Shown piece after piece: positions 27,232-35,607 of a stretch of 64,000 bases of DNA. Both the position numbers and the translations under genes were made by a program. Numbering within the stretch: the first letter of the stretch is position 1; each line of letters starts with the position of its first letter. The DNA is from Hahella chejuensis KCTC 2396 (GTDB lineage: Bacteria; Pseudomonadota; Gammaproteobacteria; Pseudomonadales; Oleiphilaceae), in NCBI RefSeq assembly GCF_000012985.1, contig NC_007645.1, positions 7,151,268 to 7,215,267 on the forward strand. The letters are read 5' to 3'. A model generated the notes under the pieces. It was not told where the DNA came from and did not search any database. It saw only the letters and a list, made by a program, of their open reading frames with translations.

Positions 27232-28419
27232 TCAGCGACCCTTACTCACCACCATGGCGCCCACATCCCCATTTTCAGAGATCGAACATATCAACGTGTA
27301 AGGACCAGACGCGTACTGACGCGTATAGCTTCTTGAAGCGATGCAAAGCCCCGCCACTCCAGCTGCTGCGCCAATATCCCCCCAACTGCTCATAGGGACA
27401 ATCTCATTACTGGCCTCCCAATTTATCCCGGAAGGACCCGCCAGCCGCGACTTTGCCGTTCCCCAAGCCATAGAGCGCCAATTTTCCCCGTTAACGTCGA
27501 TAACGACATCGCCATGGAAGGACGAGACGCCAGCGGAAGCGATGGCTTCCGTGACCGCCTCCGCCAACAACATTCCCATTTCGCCGGCTTTGGTCATACG
27601 CCAGACGGCTGGCGTCGTCACTTCTCCTTCCGTTCCCTCCCCATTCTCGCCTTCAGGCTCAAACTTATTCGGGAACGGTTTAAATGACGCGCCAATGATT
27701 TTTAATTCAGGCGAACTTGCGCGCGTTTGAACGCTTCGACTGGTTTCGACCAACACACAGGCTGCCGCTTCTCCTGGGATCATGCCGGCCGCATTTTCTG
27801 CCGTCAGCAAACGCGCCTCTTCATCCAGCTGCGTCACACACAGATAGTCCAGGTAAGAGTCAACGCCCAACAGAATGGCGCGTTCATAAGGGCTGGTTTC
27901 CAGAGAACGCTGAATAATCCTCATTGCATGCGCCGCCCCCGCATGGCCAATACGAACAAACCCTTGCGCGGGCGTAGACAGAGGCAAGTCCAGGCTTTCG
28001 CAGAGCGGCTTCAGGCAGTATTCCCGCAAGAGGTTGTCTACCTGATCCTCGGGCCAATTAAATCTCTCGTAAGTTATTTCGGGCAGAATCCAGATGAGCG
28101 CCGTTTGCCGCCAAAATGCATGGTCCCGGGTTGGCAGCTTTGCATAGGCGATCAAGTCTTTCATCGCGATGCGCGCCAACCTCAACCATGCCGCGTTTTG
28201 GACATATCCCTGCGTTAGGGTATGCGCCGGCGCCCCCGGAATAGGCGCGCTCATCTCATCGGAATCGTAGGTTGAAAAACCTGGTACGGAACCAAACCTG
28301 GAGATTCCGCAGCGCACGGAGGCGCAACTGTTCTTTACGCCGTACCCCACGCAGGACATCATCCCCAGGCCCGTGACCCAGAGTGGAGCAAGCTGATCGT
28401 GATTCTGACTCATTGACAC
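27232..28419 (-). CDS. Beta-ketoacyl synthase-like protein of T6SS effector clusters, without the catalytic Cys
   Basis: A 395-residue thiolase-fold protein (WVTGLGMMSCVGYGVKNSC at the N-terminus). Where condensing enzymes have the active-site Cys in a TACSS-type motif, this one reads RIGHAGAAHAM, so it is probably not a working synthase. The C-terminal WGDIGAAAGVAGL is in place of the usual His region 'GHTLGAAG'. Such proteins occur in T6SS DUF4150/DUF2169 clusters with unknown function, perhaps as structural or chaperone components. The gene is cotranscribed with its neighbours (gaps of 18 and 30 bases). Confidence 0.65.
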   Translation of the reverse strand: MSMSQNHDQLAPLWVTGLGMMSCVGYGVKNSCASVRCGISRFGSVPGFSTYDSDEMSAPIPGAPAHTLTQGYVQNAAWLRLARIAMKDLIAYAKLPTRDHAFWRQTALIWILPEITYERFNWPEDQVDNLLREYCLKPLCESLDLPLSTPAQGFVRIGHAGAAHAMRIIQRSLETSPYERAILLGVDSYLDYLCVTQLDEEARLLTAENAAGMIPGEAAACVLVETSRSVQTRASSPELKIIGASFKPFPNKFEPEGENGEGTEGEVTTPAVWRMTKAGEMGMLLAEAVTEAIASAGVSSFHGDVVIDVNGENWRSMAWGTAKSRLAGPSGINWEASNEIVPMSSWGDIGAAAGVAGLCIASRSYTRQYASGPYTLICSISENGDVGAMVVSKGR

Positions 28420-28437
28420 CTTCTCAGTACCGCTTTA

Positions 28438-29232
28438 TCAGGTCAGCGACCGGTAACGGGCGACCACTTTCCACTCCTCTTTTTGAGGCAACTCCGCCAA
28501 GCGAAGGAGTCTGGCGGTGGACGGAGCCAAGCTGACTTCTTCCGAAGTCGTCAGCCCCTGCCGCTCAGCCAGGATGAGCCACGCCAGCACTTCGGTAGAG
28601 ACATGCGCGGTTGTCGCGGCCTCGGCGGATACATAGGGATCCATGCTGTCGGCGTCAATCTTCTCTATATCGTCCAGCCGCTTTTGAATGCACTCCTTCA
28701 ATGCCTCGTCGAAAGCATCCTGATCTTTATCCAGCAACGCCTGGCATAGTGCATAATGTGGGTCGTAATTATCGTCGCTATAACCAGAAAACTCCTCCAG
28801 CCTTTCCTCAATCTTTTTCGGATCAGTCTGCAGGTAGAAGTGCTCCATCAAAATGCGAGTGTAAAGAAACTCTTCCTCATATTCCTTTCGCGGATTGAGC
28901 TTGTTCGTACTCAATTTCGCAATGCGTCGGGCACCGTCTTCATATCCACAAGCGATCGCATCGAAAAAGGGCAAGGCTAAGGAAACGGCTTGCTCCTCTT
29001 CCGGAGCCCTCTCCAGGAAGTAGATAAAAGCGTTTGCGCTATGGCAGAGTTGCTTGTAGAAGGGCTTGGGGTTATCGGTAATCAGCAGCTCTCCCGCCGC
29101 CAGGCGACGAAATAGCGTACACGTGTATGTGTAGTACTGCAGCTTGGGCTCTTCCTTGGGGAGATGCGGAACGATATCTTCCAGCGACATCCCCGTATTT
29201 TTTATCGCGATGGGAAGGTAGTTTGCTGACAT
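28438..29232 (-). CDS. Imm49-like immunity protein
   Basis: A 264-residue all-helical protein. The central part (LPFFDAIACGYEDGARRIA, then EEFLYTRILMEHFYL and a late STEVLAWLILAERQG) fits the Imm49 family, immunity proteins found next to polymorphic toxins. It has no signal peptide. The gene lies between the HEAT-repeat gene and the ketosynthase-like gene. No obvious second toxin lies beside it, so its target is unclear. It may protect against an effector outside the window or one lost by deletion. Confidence 0.6.
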   Translation of the reverse strand: MSANYLPIAIKNTGMSLEDIVPHLPKEEPKLQYYTYTCTLFRRLAAGELLITDNPKPFYKQLCHSANAFIYFLERAPEEEQAVSLALPFFDAIACGYEDGARRIAKLSTNKLNPRKEYEEEFLYTRILMEHFYLQTDPKKIEERLEEFSGYSDDNYDPHYALCQALLDKDQDAFDEALKECIQKRLDDIEKIDADSMDPYVSAEAATTAHVSTEVLAWLILAERQGLTTSEEVSLAPSTARLLRLAELPQKEEWKVVARYRSLT

Positions 29233-29257
29233 GGCAGGCTTCCTGTTCGTTAAATAT

Positions 29258-30616
29258 TCACGCCCATGTGGGGGCGACTGATTGCTCTCTCACCCACCCG
29301 GATAGATCGCGTAGCTGTTTCGATTGACGTAACACGGGGTCATTGATATTGAGCTTATGACGCAAACCAAACTGAATGCCAAGCTCATCCATCAACCACT
29401 GTCGCACCTGAGGGGGCGTTCGGCGATGGCAGAGTCCGCTCCAAACGGCTTGCGCACTATATGGTTGTCCCCCTCGGTATCGCAAAGACGGATCAAACCG
29501 GCTTTCATTCTGTACCAGCCATTCGCGCCACTGGGCCGGATCTTGACATAGCTGATCGACAGTGACGCCGAACTCCCGTCCCTCTGGGTGTTGTGGCGAC
29601 TTACCTTCTCGAAAAGCCTCAAGCTCGTGTTCAAATAAGTCTTCTTTCGCGAACTGTTCAGGCACAAACGTTTCCTGATAAAGGGCCGCCCCTAGCATCA
29701 ACTCCAATGCCAGCGCCGCATCCGGCGCAAAGGGTTTATCGCCCAGCTCACGTAACAGGAGGTTTACGGAGGTTAAATCACCCGCCAGTCCTAATGCGAT
29801 CAAGGTAGTGGATGAGACCTGGCCGTCACGAACGAGTTGCTGTAACTGGGCCGCCTGTTTCTTCACTCCAGCCAATGCAATAGGAATAGCTAACGCAGCA
29901 GTTTTGCCGTTAACGGAAGTCACTGTCTGCCGCTGCCCTAATCGCAGTAAAGCAATTCCCGCCGCCTCTGCAACCTGATTGTTCTCGTGCTGTAGATAGG
30001 ACTTTAAAAGCGCTGCATGTCCCGCATCGCCGTTATCGGCGACAATTCGGATTGCGCGAGGCAAGAGCTCCGGACCGGACGTCGACAGCAAGTTCTCCGC
30101 TCCCTGACGAGTAATGCCTCCCGCTTGTGCGATGGCGGGCGCCACGATGGGGAATAACTTTTGGTGCTCAGACTCCAGCAAGGCGGCGGCGCGTTGACGC
30201 CATGCCATCGGGTAATAAACTCGCAGCGCTTCCGCGACCGATACAATCTTGTCGATAGCATCCTGGTCCGCTTCGTCTTCCTCCTCTTCCGGAGGATAAT
30301 CCAGGATATCGATCAACGTGCGCCATAATCCCGTCAATGCCGCTCCATCCTGGAGTTTGCACAGGTAGCTGGTTAACGCATATAGCTCGCCTACATCGGC
30401 TTCTTTTATGCGACTCAGACAGAGCGCCTTCGCTTCCTCTTCGCCATCAATTAAGGCTTCAATATGCGCATCCAACCGGCTTTCCAGGTCAAGGGTGTCC
30501 ACCCAGGATAATTCCCGGTCATCTCGCCACGCCAAACGAGACGAGTACAGAAAGGACGCCTCTTCCAGATGCTCCAGGAACAACTCTCGATGAAAATCAG
30601 CTTTCGTCAGACTCAT
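29258..30616 (-). CDS. HEAT-repeat protein of the TIGR02270 type
   Basis: A 452-residue helical repeat protein. The region about 150-310 shows repeated helix pairs (for example NNQVAEAAGIALLRLG and GDLTSVNLLLRELGD), and the C-terminal part has a conserved-looking block ending LRDLSGWVREQ. TIGR02270 proteins travel with DUF2169 and DUF4150 genes of type VI effector modules and are of unknown function, possibly chaperones or adaptors. It starts six bases after the DUF2169 gene ends. Confidence 0.65.
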   Translation of the reverse strand: MSLTKADFHRELFLEHLEEASFLYSSRLAWRDDRELSWVDTLDLESRLDAHIEALIDGEEEAKALCLSRIKEADVGELYALTSYLCKLQDGAALTGLWRTLIDILDYPPEEEEDEADQDAIDKIVSVAEALRVYYPMAWRQRAAALLESEHQKLFPIVAPAIAQAGGITRQGAENLLSTSGPELLPRAIRIVADNGDAGHAALLKSYLQHENNQVAEAAGIALLRLGQRQTVTSVNGKTAALAIPIALAGVKKQAAQLQQLVRDGQVSSTTLIALGLAGDLTSVNLLLRELGDKPFAPDAALALELMLGAALYQETFVPEQFAKEDLFEHELEAFREGKSPQHPEGREFGVTVDQLCQDPAQWREWLVQNESRFDPSLRYRGGQPYSAQAVWSGLCHRRTPPQVRQWLMDELGIQFGLRHKLNINDPVLRQSKQLRDLSGWVREQSVAPTWA

Positions 30617-30621
30617 AGTTA

Positions 30622-31686
30622 TCAGACTTCCCCTTTTGAGAGCCGTTGACCGGCCAGGACGTCAACCCTGGGCAACCATAGGCTCACTCCAGCGACATGC
30701 TGATGCCCCTCGGGGACAACGGCGTAAGCGCGCCAGATCAAAAACACCTGGTGCTCGTCCGTATTAATAATCAGGGTGTCGAGCCGGCATTCCATTTCCA
30801 CATGGTTGGCGTCATGGAAGGACAGCTTACAACGGGGCGCCGCCAATCCCGGCAACGCAAACCGTAAAGCGCCCCTCTCCGATGCGTTGATCACGACGAC
30901 GTCTTCGCCGCCACTCAGGTATTCCGCTGCGACTAACCCTGGTGAGCCCGCGTTGAAGAAACGGCGATCAAAGTCCGATGGATAAAGCGGCGCTCTGGTT
31001 CTCTGCCATTCTTCGTCGTAGGTTCCCGCCAATGGCGTACGCGGAAGCCAATGCGGACTAATGAAACCAAACCCCGCTGGCGAAGGCTGATCCCGCCAAG
31101 ATTGAATCAACTGTCTGGGGTCTTCCAGATTAGGTAGCGGCATTCCCACCAAACAGTCTTGCCCGGGCGCCATATAGCCTTTTCCGACCGGGTTAGAGGT
31201 GCTCATATACTGCGGCTCCCCCTCGGGAACACGTGGATCCCGCCCACCGAAGGCGTGCTCATAGTTTAAGGGAATGCGTTCTATTGGCTGAGGCGGCGTG
31301 GGTTGAAATGTATCCCCCACCTTGTCCCAAAGACGATTACCGTACACCTGCACAATCTTACTGACAGGACCGACTTTAACGCCGACTTTTACCGCAGAAT
31401 CGCCCTCTTTTTCAGGGACGGCATGACCGACCAGCACGACATCCGTGGTCAACTTTAGAGGGACGGCTTCGGGCTCATACTTATAGCTCGCCGTTTCGGG
31501 GGCGCCCCAGTACTCACCCGCTAAACACAGAGGAGCCTGTTGCTCGCTGAAGCGTAAGTGATGCGTTCCGACAATGTCACAGCTCGCTTTGACTGCGACA
31601 GTGACAATGGGGACATTCCGCTCATCGTAGAAAAACAAGGGCTCTACGACAAATGGGGTGTGATTTACGATGTTTGGCTGCGCCAT
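30622..31686 (-). CDS. DUF2169 protein, T6SS effector adaptor
   Basis: A 354-residue protein starting MAQPNIVNHTPFVVEPLFFYDE, typical of DUF2169. The family supplies adaptors that load effectors onto VgrG/PAAR spikes. Internal blocks NYEHAFGGRDPR and GFGFISPHWLPR are recognisable. It follows the PAAR-like gene by 36 bases. No vgrG is present, so it must work with a spike encoded elsewhere in the genome, if at all. Confidence 0.78.
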   Translation of the reverse strand: MAQPNIVNHTPFVVEPLFFYDERNVPIVTVAVKASCDIVGTHHLRFSEQQAPLCLAGEYWGAPETASYKYEPEAVPLKLTTDVVLVGHAVPEKEGDSAVKVGVKVGPVSKIVQVYGNRLWDKVGDTFQPTPPQPIERIPLNYEHAFGGRDPRVPEGEPQYMSTSNPVGKGYMAPGQDCLVGMPLPNLEDPRQLIQSWRDQPSPAGFGFISPHWLPRTPLAGTYDEEWQRTRAPLYPSDFDRRFFNAGSPGLVAAEYLSGGEDVVVINASERGALRFALPGLAAPRCKLSFHDANHVEMECRLDTLIINTDEHQVFLIWRAYAVVPEGHQHVAGVSLWLPRVDVLAGQRLSKGEV

Positions 31687-31722
31687 TTACGTCTGCTTCC
31701 TGATGATGCGCCAACCCAAGCC

Positions 31723-32184
31723 TTACAGTGGTTTACCGCAAATAATGCAATCGATATCCGTTTTGATCGGCAGTGCGATGATCATCTTTTGAATGACCGG
31801 AAAAGGCGGCGTGTTCTTGCTGTTATGCAGCATCAAGTCAAAAGCGCGAGGCACATTCTTACCTTCCACCTTCACGTTGGGGCTGTAACTGACAAATTCG
31901 GCTTTGGACGTCAGTGTTCCTGAAATAATCCCGCCGCCGGCGGTGCCAGGATTGTCGCCAACGCTTTGGGAAAAATTCGAATCTTTCACGCACACCGGAT
32001 TGCCGTCGCACTTAACGGTCTTGGCGCACTTGGCGCTATCCGTTGACTTCGCCACGTTTGGATATGGAATAGGAATCGGTCCCGCGCCGGTCGGCGTTTT
32101 ACACACATCGGGAAAGCACGGCGTCATTCCCCCACTGCCCTTATGCACAACAGACCGGTTATTAACGCCAACAGTAACGCCCAT
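31723..32184 (-). CDS. DUF4150 PAAR-like protein
   Basis: A 153-residue protein of the PAAR-like DUF4150 family: start MGVTVGVNNRSVVHKGSGG, then CFPDVCKTPTGAGPIPIPYP, with several cysteines and a glycine-rich stretch GTAGGGIISG. PAAR-like domains sharpen the tip of the type VI spike and carry effectors. Here the domain stands alone, without toxin fusion, so the nuclease two to five genes downstream would be carried non-covalently through the adaptor. Confidence 0.8.
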   Translation of the reverse strand: MGVTVGVNNRSVVHKGSGGMTPCFPDVCKTPTGAGPIPIPYPNVAKSTDSAKCAKTVKCDGNPVCVKDSNFSQSVGDNPGTAGGGIISGTLTSKAEFVSYSPNVKVEGKNVPRAFDLMLHNSKNTPPFPVIQKMIIALPIKTDIDCIICGKPL

Positions 32185-32205
32185 GATGAGTTCCCTAGAT
32201 GAGGA

Positions 32206-32673
32206 TTAGTTACAAAGAATGCTTGAGCCTTTGATCTTGTTAGCGCCGGAAGCGCGACTCAGGATATTTTTTCCTTTAATCACCACTTTTCCGTCCGCAC
32301 GCAATAAGATGCTGCTCTGCCCGCACACAAGATAAATCTCTTCCTGGGCGTCAAAGCGGACTTTTTTACCATCCACCACGGCATGACCGGGACGGTCGGA
32401 AGAGAAGGAATGCTCTTCATCGGAGACGAGTCTTTCGTTCACAACGCCAACGACGATTGGCCGGGAGTAATCATTTTCCTCAAACAAAAGCAGCAACTTT
32501 TGACCAGCCACCGCTATCGTCGGAGGTAAAGTAATTATCGTTTTTGCAGCGACCGGACCTGACGTATTACCGGGATAATCAACGACCGCGCGGCCATCAG
32601 TCAGCTGAACCAAATGGCCCACCACAGGCGCAGCATCGCCACTGAAGAAGGGGTTCTTTAAAGGGGATTCCAC
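32206..32673 (-). CDS. DUF6484-like protein, first gene of the T6SS effector module
   Basis: A 155-residue beta-rich protein. The N-terminal half (LTDGRAVVDYPGNTSGPVAA, LLLLFEENDYSRPIVVGVV) resembles DUF6484 domains found with type VI spike proteins. The C-terminal half has short gp5-like strands (SSILLRADGKVVIKGKNIL), as in the repeat needle of VgrG. It may be a partial spike or base piece. It starts the operon 32673-25623. The 145 bases upstream (32674-32818) probably hold its promoter. Confidence 0.6.
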   Translation of the reverse strand: MESPLKNPFFSGDAAPVVGHLVQLTDGRAVVDYPGNTSGPVAAKTIITLPPTIAVAGQKLLLLFEENDYSRPIVVGVVNERLVSDEEHSFSSDRPGHAVVDGKKVRFDAQEEIYLVCGQSSILLRADGKVVIKGKNILSRASGANKIKGSSILCN

Positions 32674-32818
32674 AAGCGTTATTCCTTAAATCAGGGACAA
32701 TCCACAAAACTCGGATAGCTTGGCATTTTAAGCAGTTATTAGATTGGCGCAATCAGCAATATGCCTTGTCAGAATAGTCCGTTTGGATGATTGGATCTTT
32801 GCCTGCAGCAGGGTGCAG

Positions 32819-33147
32819 TTACGCCGAGACGGGCTTCTTCGACAACGCAGGGACTAGCTCAATACTTTCAAACTCATAGATGTCAGACGTTTCTTGAGCA
32901 ACCATTGGGAGAGGCTCTCCCTCCACTTCAGATACAACATCCACCAGCCAGTCGGCGCCGAAGGGTGTAATGTGCTCAGAGACGCGAAGGATTTCGATCA
33001 CTTCCAACAACTTCCTGCGCTGCTTTTCCATAACAGGGCTACCAAAATAACTACTAGATTTATCGGCAAAGATGCAAAGGATAGAAGTGTACTGATAAGT
33101 TTCAGGCTCGTTAATAGCTAGGAGCGTATTGTTTTGTGAGATATCTC
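32819..33147 (-). pseudogene. C-terminal fragment of an unrecognised gene cut by an insertion sequence
   Basis: About 108 codons are open up to the boundary of the IS near 33147 and end in TAA at 32819. An artificial frame continues to an ATG at 33271 inside the IS, but that N-terminal part is antisense-like transposase sequence. The genuine part reads EPETYQYTSILCIFADKSSS and ends VPALSKKPVSA, with no recognised domain. The missing N-terminus was presumably lost when the IS inserted and deleted adjacent DNA. Confidence 0.5.
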
Positions 33148-33905
33148 TTAGAACGTGTTCACGATCTTCTGAGTAACAAGACCAAGCACGCCAAATGGAC
33201 GAACTGCAGACTGGTGTTAAGCCAGCGCTCGCAGTTTTTCCACAGCCGCCGATTTTTGTCGAGCCAGGCAAAGCTGCGCTCTACGATCCAGCGCTTGGGC
33301 ATGACTTTGAAGGTGTGTAATTCACTGCGTTTGGCGATTTGCACTGTGACATGCTCACCCAGTATGTCTCGTACTCCCTGGGCGAGGGGTTCCCCTGTGT
33401 AGCCGCTGTCACACAACAGACTTTGCACGCGGTTCAGACCCGGTTTGCAGCGCTCGAGCGCCTGCAACGCCCCCTTGCGGTCGGTCACATCGGCCGTACT
33501 GATCGCGACGACATGCGGCAGGCCTTACGTATCAACCGCAATGTGGCGCCTGATCCCCGAAACCTTCTTGCCTGCGTCATAGCCTTTGACGGTTGTCGTG
33601 TCCGTGTTCTTCACGCTCTGTGCGTCCACGATCAAGAGCGTGCTGCAGGCGTTGCGCTCCCGTTTCTCGCGGGCCGCGCCAACCTGATTTTTTAACGCCC
33701 GCTCAAGCAGGTTCACTCCATTTGGCAAAGTACGAATGCACCGTGCGCTACCTGGGGAAGTCGCTGGGCAGGACCCTCCACTGGCAACCGGTGCGCAGCA
33801 GATACAGCACCTCGCAAAACACCTCATACAAATCTATCGTTCGGGGCTTGGTTTTGCGCCGCGCCTGCTCCAGCATAGGCTACAAACAGGTGCAGATGAT
33901 GCATT
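33147..33905 (-). pseudogene. IS5-family transposase, degenerate
   Basis: Read leftward, the transposase can be followed almost through: KTKPRTIDLYEVFCEVLYLL, RTGCQWRVLPSDFPR, a TAG stop, HSYFAKWSEP, a frameshift, LLERALKNQVGAAREK, IVDAQSVKNTDTTTVKGYDA, GKKVSGIRRHIAVDT, an in-frame TAA at 33525-33527, GLPHVVAISTADVTDRKGAL, and the end around WLNTSLQFVHLACLVLLLRR at 33159. The DDE residues sit in IVDAQS and the later part. Beyond the stop lies an IS-end-like GAACGTGTTCACGA next to TTA. The opposite inverted repeat and the N-terminus are not visible. Confidence 0.82.
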
Positions 33906-33940
33906 ATCTGTAGACAATTAATTCCGCGTCAAACTTATGA

Positions 33941-35599
33941 TTACATACCTAACACTTTCTCAGCAGCTCTCGCCACCCAAGATTCCAAAGCATCCTGCTC
34001 ACTTTTAATTTTGTTATCAGGATGACCAAGATATTCACAAACGGCGGTTTTTTGGGAGTTAAACTTACGCTTCCAACTCATAGCCTTAAGCCCTTCATCT
34101 TTATAGCTTGTCATGAGTTCATCAAGAATTCTCAAATATGTAGTTGTGGTGTCAGAAGCACGAAAGAACAGGGTGGAAAGACTCTCCGGCTCTACATCTC
34201 CATTTTTATTAGTTTTGCTCGTTAATTCAATTTCAAGTATTTGGATCGTAGTTGACTTATCACGTGTAATTTGTGCGTGACAATAACGTCGAAAGCGATC
34301 ACCGACCAAGTGCAGGCTTCGGCAACGCTTTTTGGGGACATCACCTAATTGGCTTTCAATTTTCCAATTATAAGTATCTTCCAGCTTCTGTAGCATCGCC
34401 TGAAAGAACACTAACTTTTCAGGTGCATCAATGAGATCTGGCGGATCAAGATTATCAACATCTGCTCGAGGACCCTTTCCATGATCATTTCCCTCCTGCA
34501 TGCTCGCCAGCTCTTCTGGTGGCTGCTCCTCCAGTTCATCTAGCTCTGGTTCAACACCGGGAGGAAGTGCTTTGACATGCCTCGGATTTCGTCTGGTATC
34601 AGGTTCAACATCAAAATTCAGACCGCTTCTGCCAAGTTTTACTTGGTACCTACGCTTGCTGGCTTTTGGTTTGTTTTCTGGATCAAGCTCTTTGATGTTT
34701 ACTGGCGGAAGATTCTTTTTTGGTGGCTTGCCGTCTTGCTTCTCCTCGGACTCTTTTTCAAGAAGGATGTCATCATCAGGGTGTGAAAAATAAACTATAT
34801 CCAAATCAGGTGATCTCAAACCCGAAATGGATCTGATTTCTCGGATGTAGACGTGGTTCCATTCATGCTCGCTACCAGTAAACCCGGCAATCGAGATTTC
34901 ACAATTGCTAAGGTCTGGGGGAATGAAATCAAATGTCCAACGTTCTGCACCTTCAATATCAATTGCATTACGATTAATGGTTTGAAATATCGAGCAGAAG
35001 CTACCTTCCACCTCTGAAACAAAAAATAGCCAGGCAAAAAATTTTCTATACTGCAAGCTATTCATATATCTGACAGGAATGTTCGAGGAGAGCTCAATTT
35101 CACCCACCCAATCTTCCTCCTGAGCTTTACCTAATTGCCAAATATTGCCTTGGTATATGGCGGCACGAGTCACTTCGGAAGAATGGAAAAACAATATACG
35201 TGCTAGCTCGCTAACGGGTAACCAGTATGTCTTCTCACCACTGCATATCCGATAGATAAAACAGTTCTCAAACTGTTCAGAGAGTTCCTGAGAACGTTTT
35301 AGAGATTCTGGCAAATCCCTAAAATGTAATTTTTGCCACTCTAACCGCTCTGGCAATCTAATGGTTTCCGTCCAGCCCTGTACTTTGTTCTCTGTGGATG
35401 ATCTTGGAAAGTGAGTCCCAGCAACCAGGGTCGGCAATAAATCTATGGGAAGCGCTTTACGAAAGTTTCCCTTCTCCTGCTTGTGGAAATAGCATACGAC
35501 TCGCCAATCCTGTCCCGGCCTGCGATACCAATCGCCAAGGTGCAAAAGTTTCGACTCTTTCGGTATCCCTCGAATTCCAATTTCATCCACTTCACTCAT
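33941..35599 (-). CDS. tnsE: TnsE, targeting protein for mobile plasmids and replicating DNA
   Basis: A 552-residue protein, fifth gene of the tns operon. It matches Tn7 TnsE (538 residues) in size and in the C-terminal domain (for example RSLHLVGDRFRRYCHAQITR and MSWKRKFNSQKTAVCEYLG). A charged low-complexity linker lies in the middle (about 300-400). In Tn7, TnsE steers insertion toward conjugating plasmids and lagging-strand DNA through contact with the sliding clamp. It starts eight bases after tnsD. The gene is intact, so both targeting routes appear kept. Confidence 0.85.
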   Translation of the reverse strand: MSEVDEIGIRGIPKESKLLHLGDWYRRPGQDWRVVCYFHKQEKGNFRKALPIDLLPTLVAGTHFPRSSTENKVQGWTETIRLPERLEWQKLHFRDLPESLKRSQELSEQFENCFIYRICSGEKTYWLPVSELARILFFHSSEVTRAAIYQGNIWQLGKAQEEDWVGEIELSSNIPVRYMNSLQYRKFFAWLFFVSEVEGSFCSIFQTINRNAIDIEGAERWTFDFIPPDLSNCEISIAGFTGSEHEWNHVYIREIRSISGLRSPDLDIVYFSHPDDDILLEKESEEKQDGKPPKKNLPPVNIKELDPENKPKASKRRYQVKLGRSGLNFDVEPDTRRNPRHVKALPPGVEPELDELEEQPPEELASMQEGNDHGKGPRADVDNLDPPDLIDAPEKLVFFQAMLQKLEDTYNWKIESQLGDVPKKRCRSLHLVGDRFRRYCHAQITRDKSTTIQILEIELTSKTNKNGDVEPESLSTLFFRASDTTTTYLRILDELMTSYKDEGLKAMSWKRKFNSQKTAVCEYLGHPDNKIKSEQDALESWVARAAEKVLGM

Positions 35600-35607
35600 A
35601 GGTCGTT

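Noticed and set aside
33147..33271. N-terminal extension of the 150-residue frame at 32819-33271
   Set aside because: The extension is read from inside the IS5-like transposase in another frame, so it is a chance fusion.
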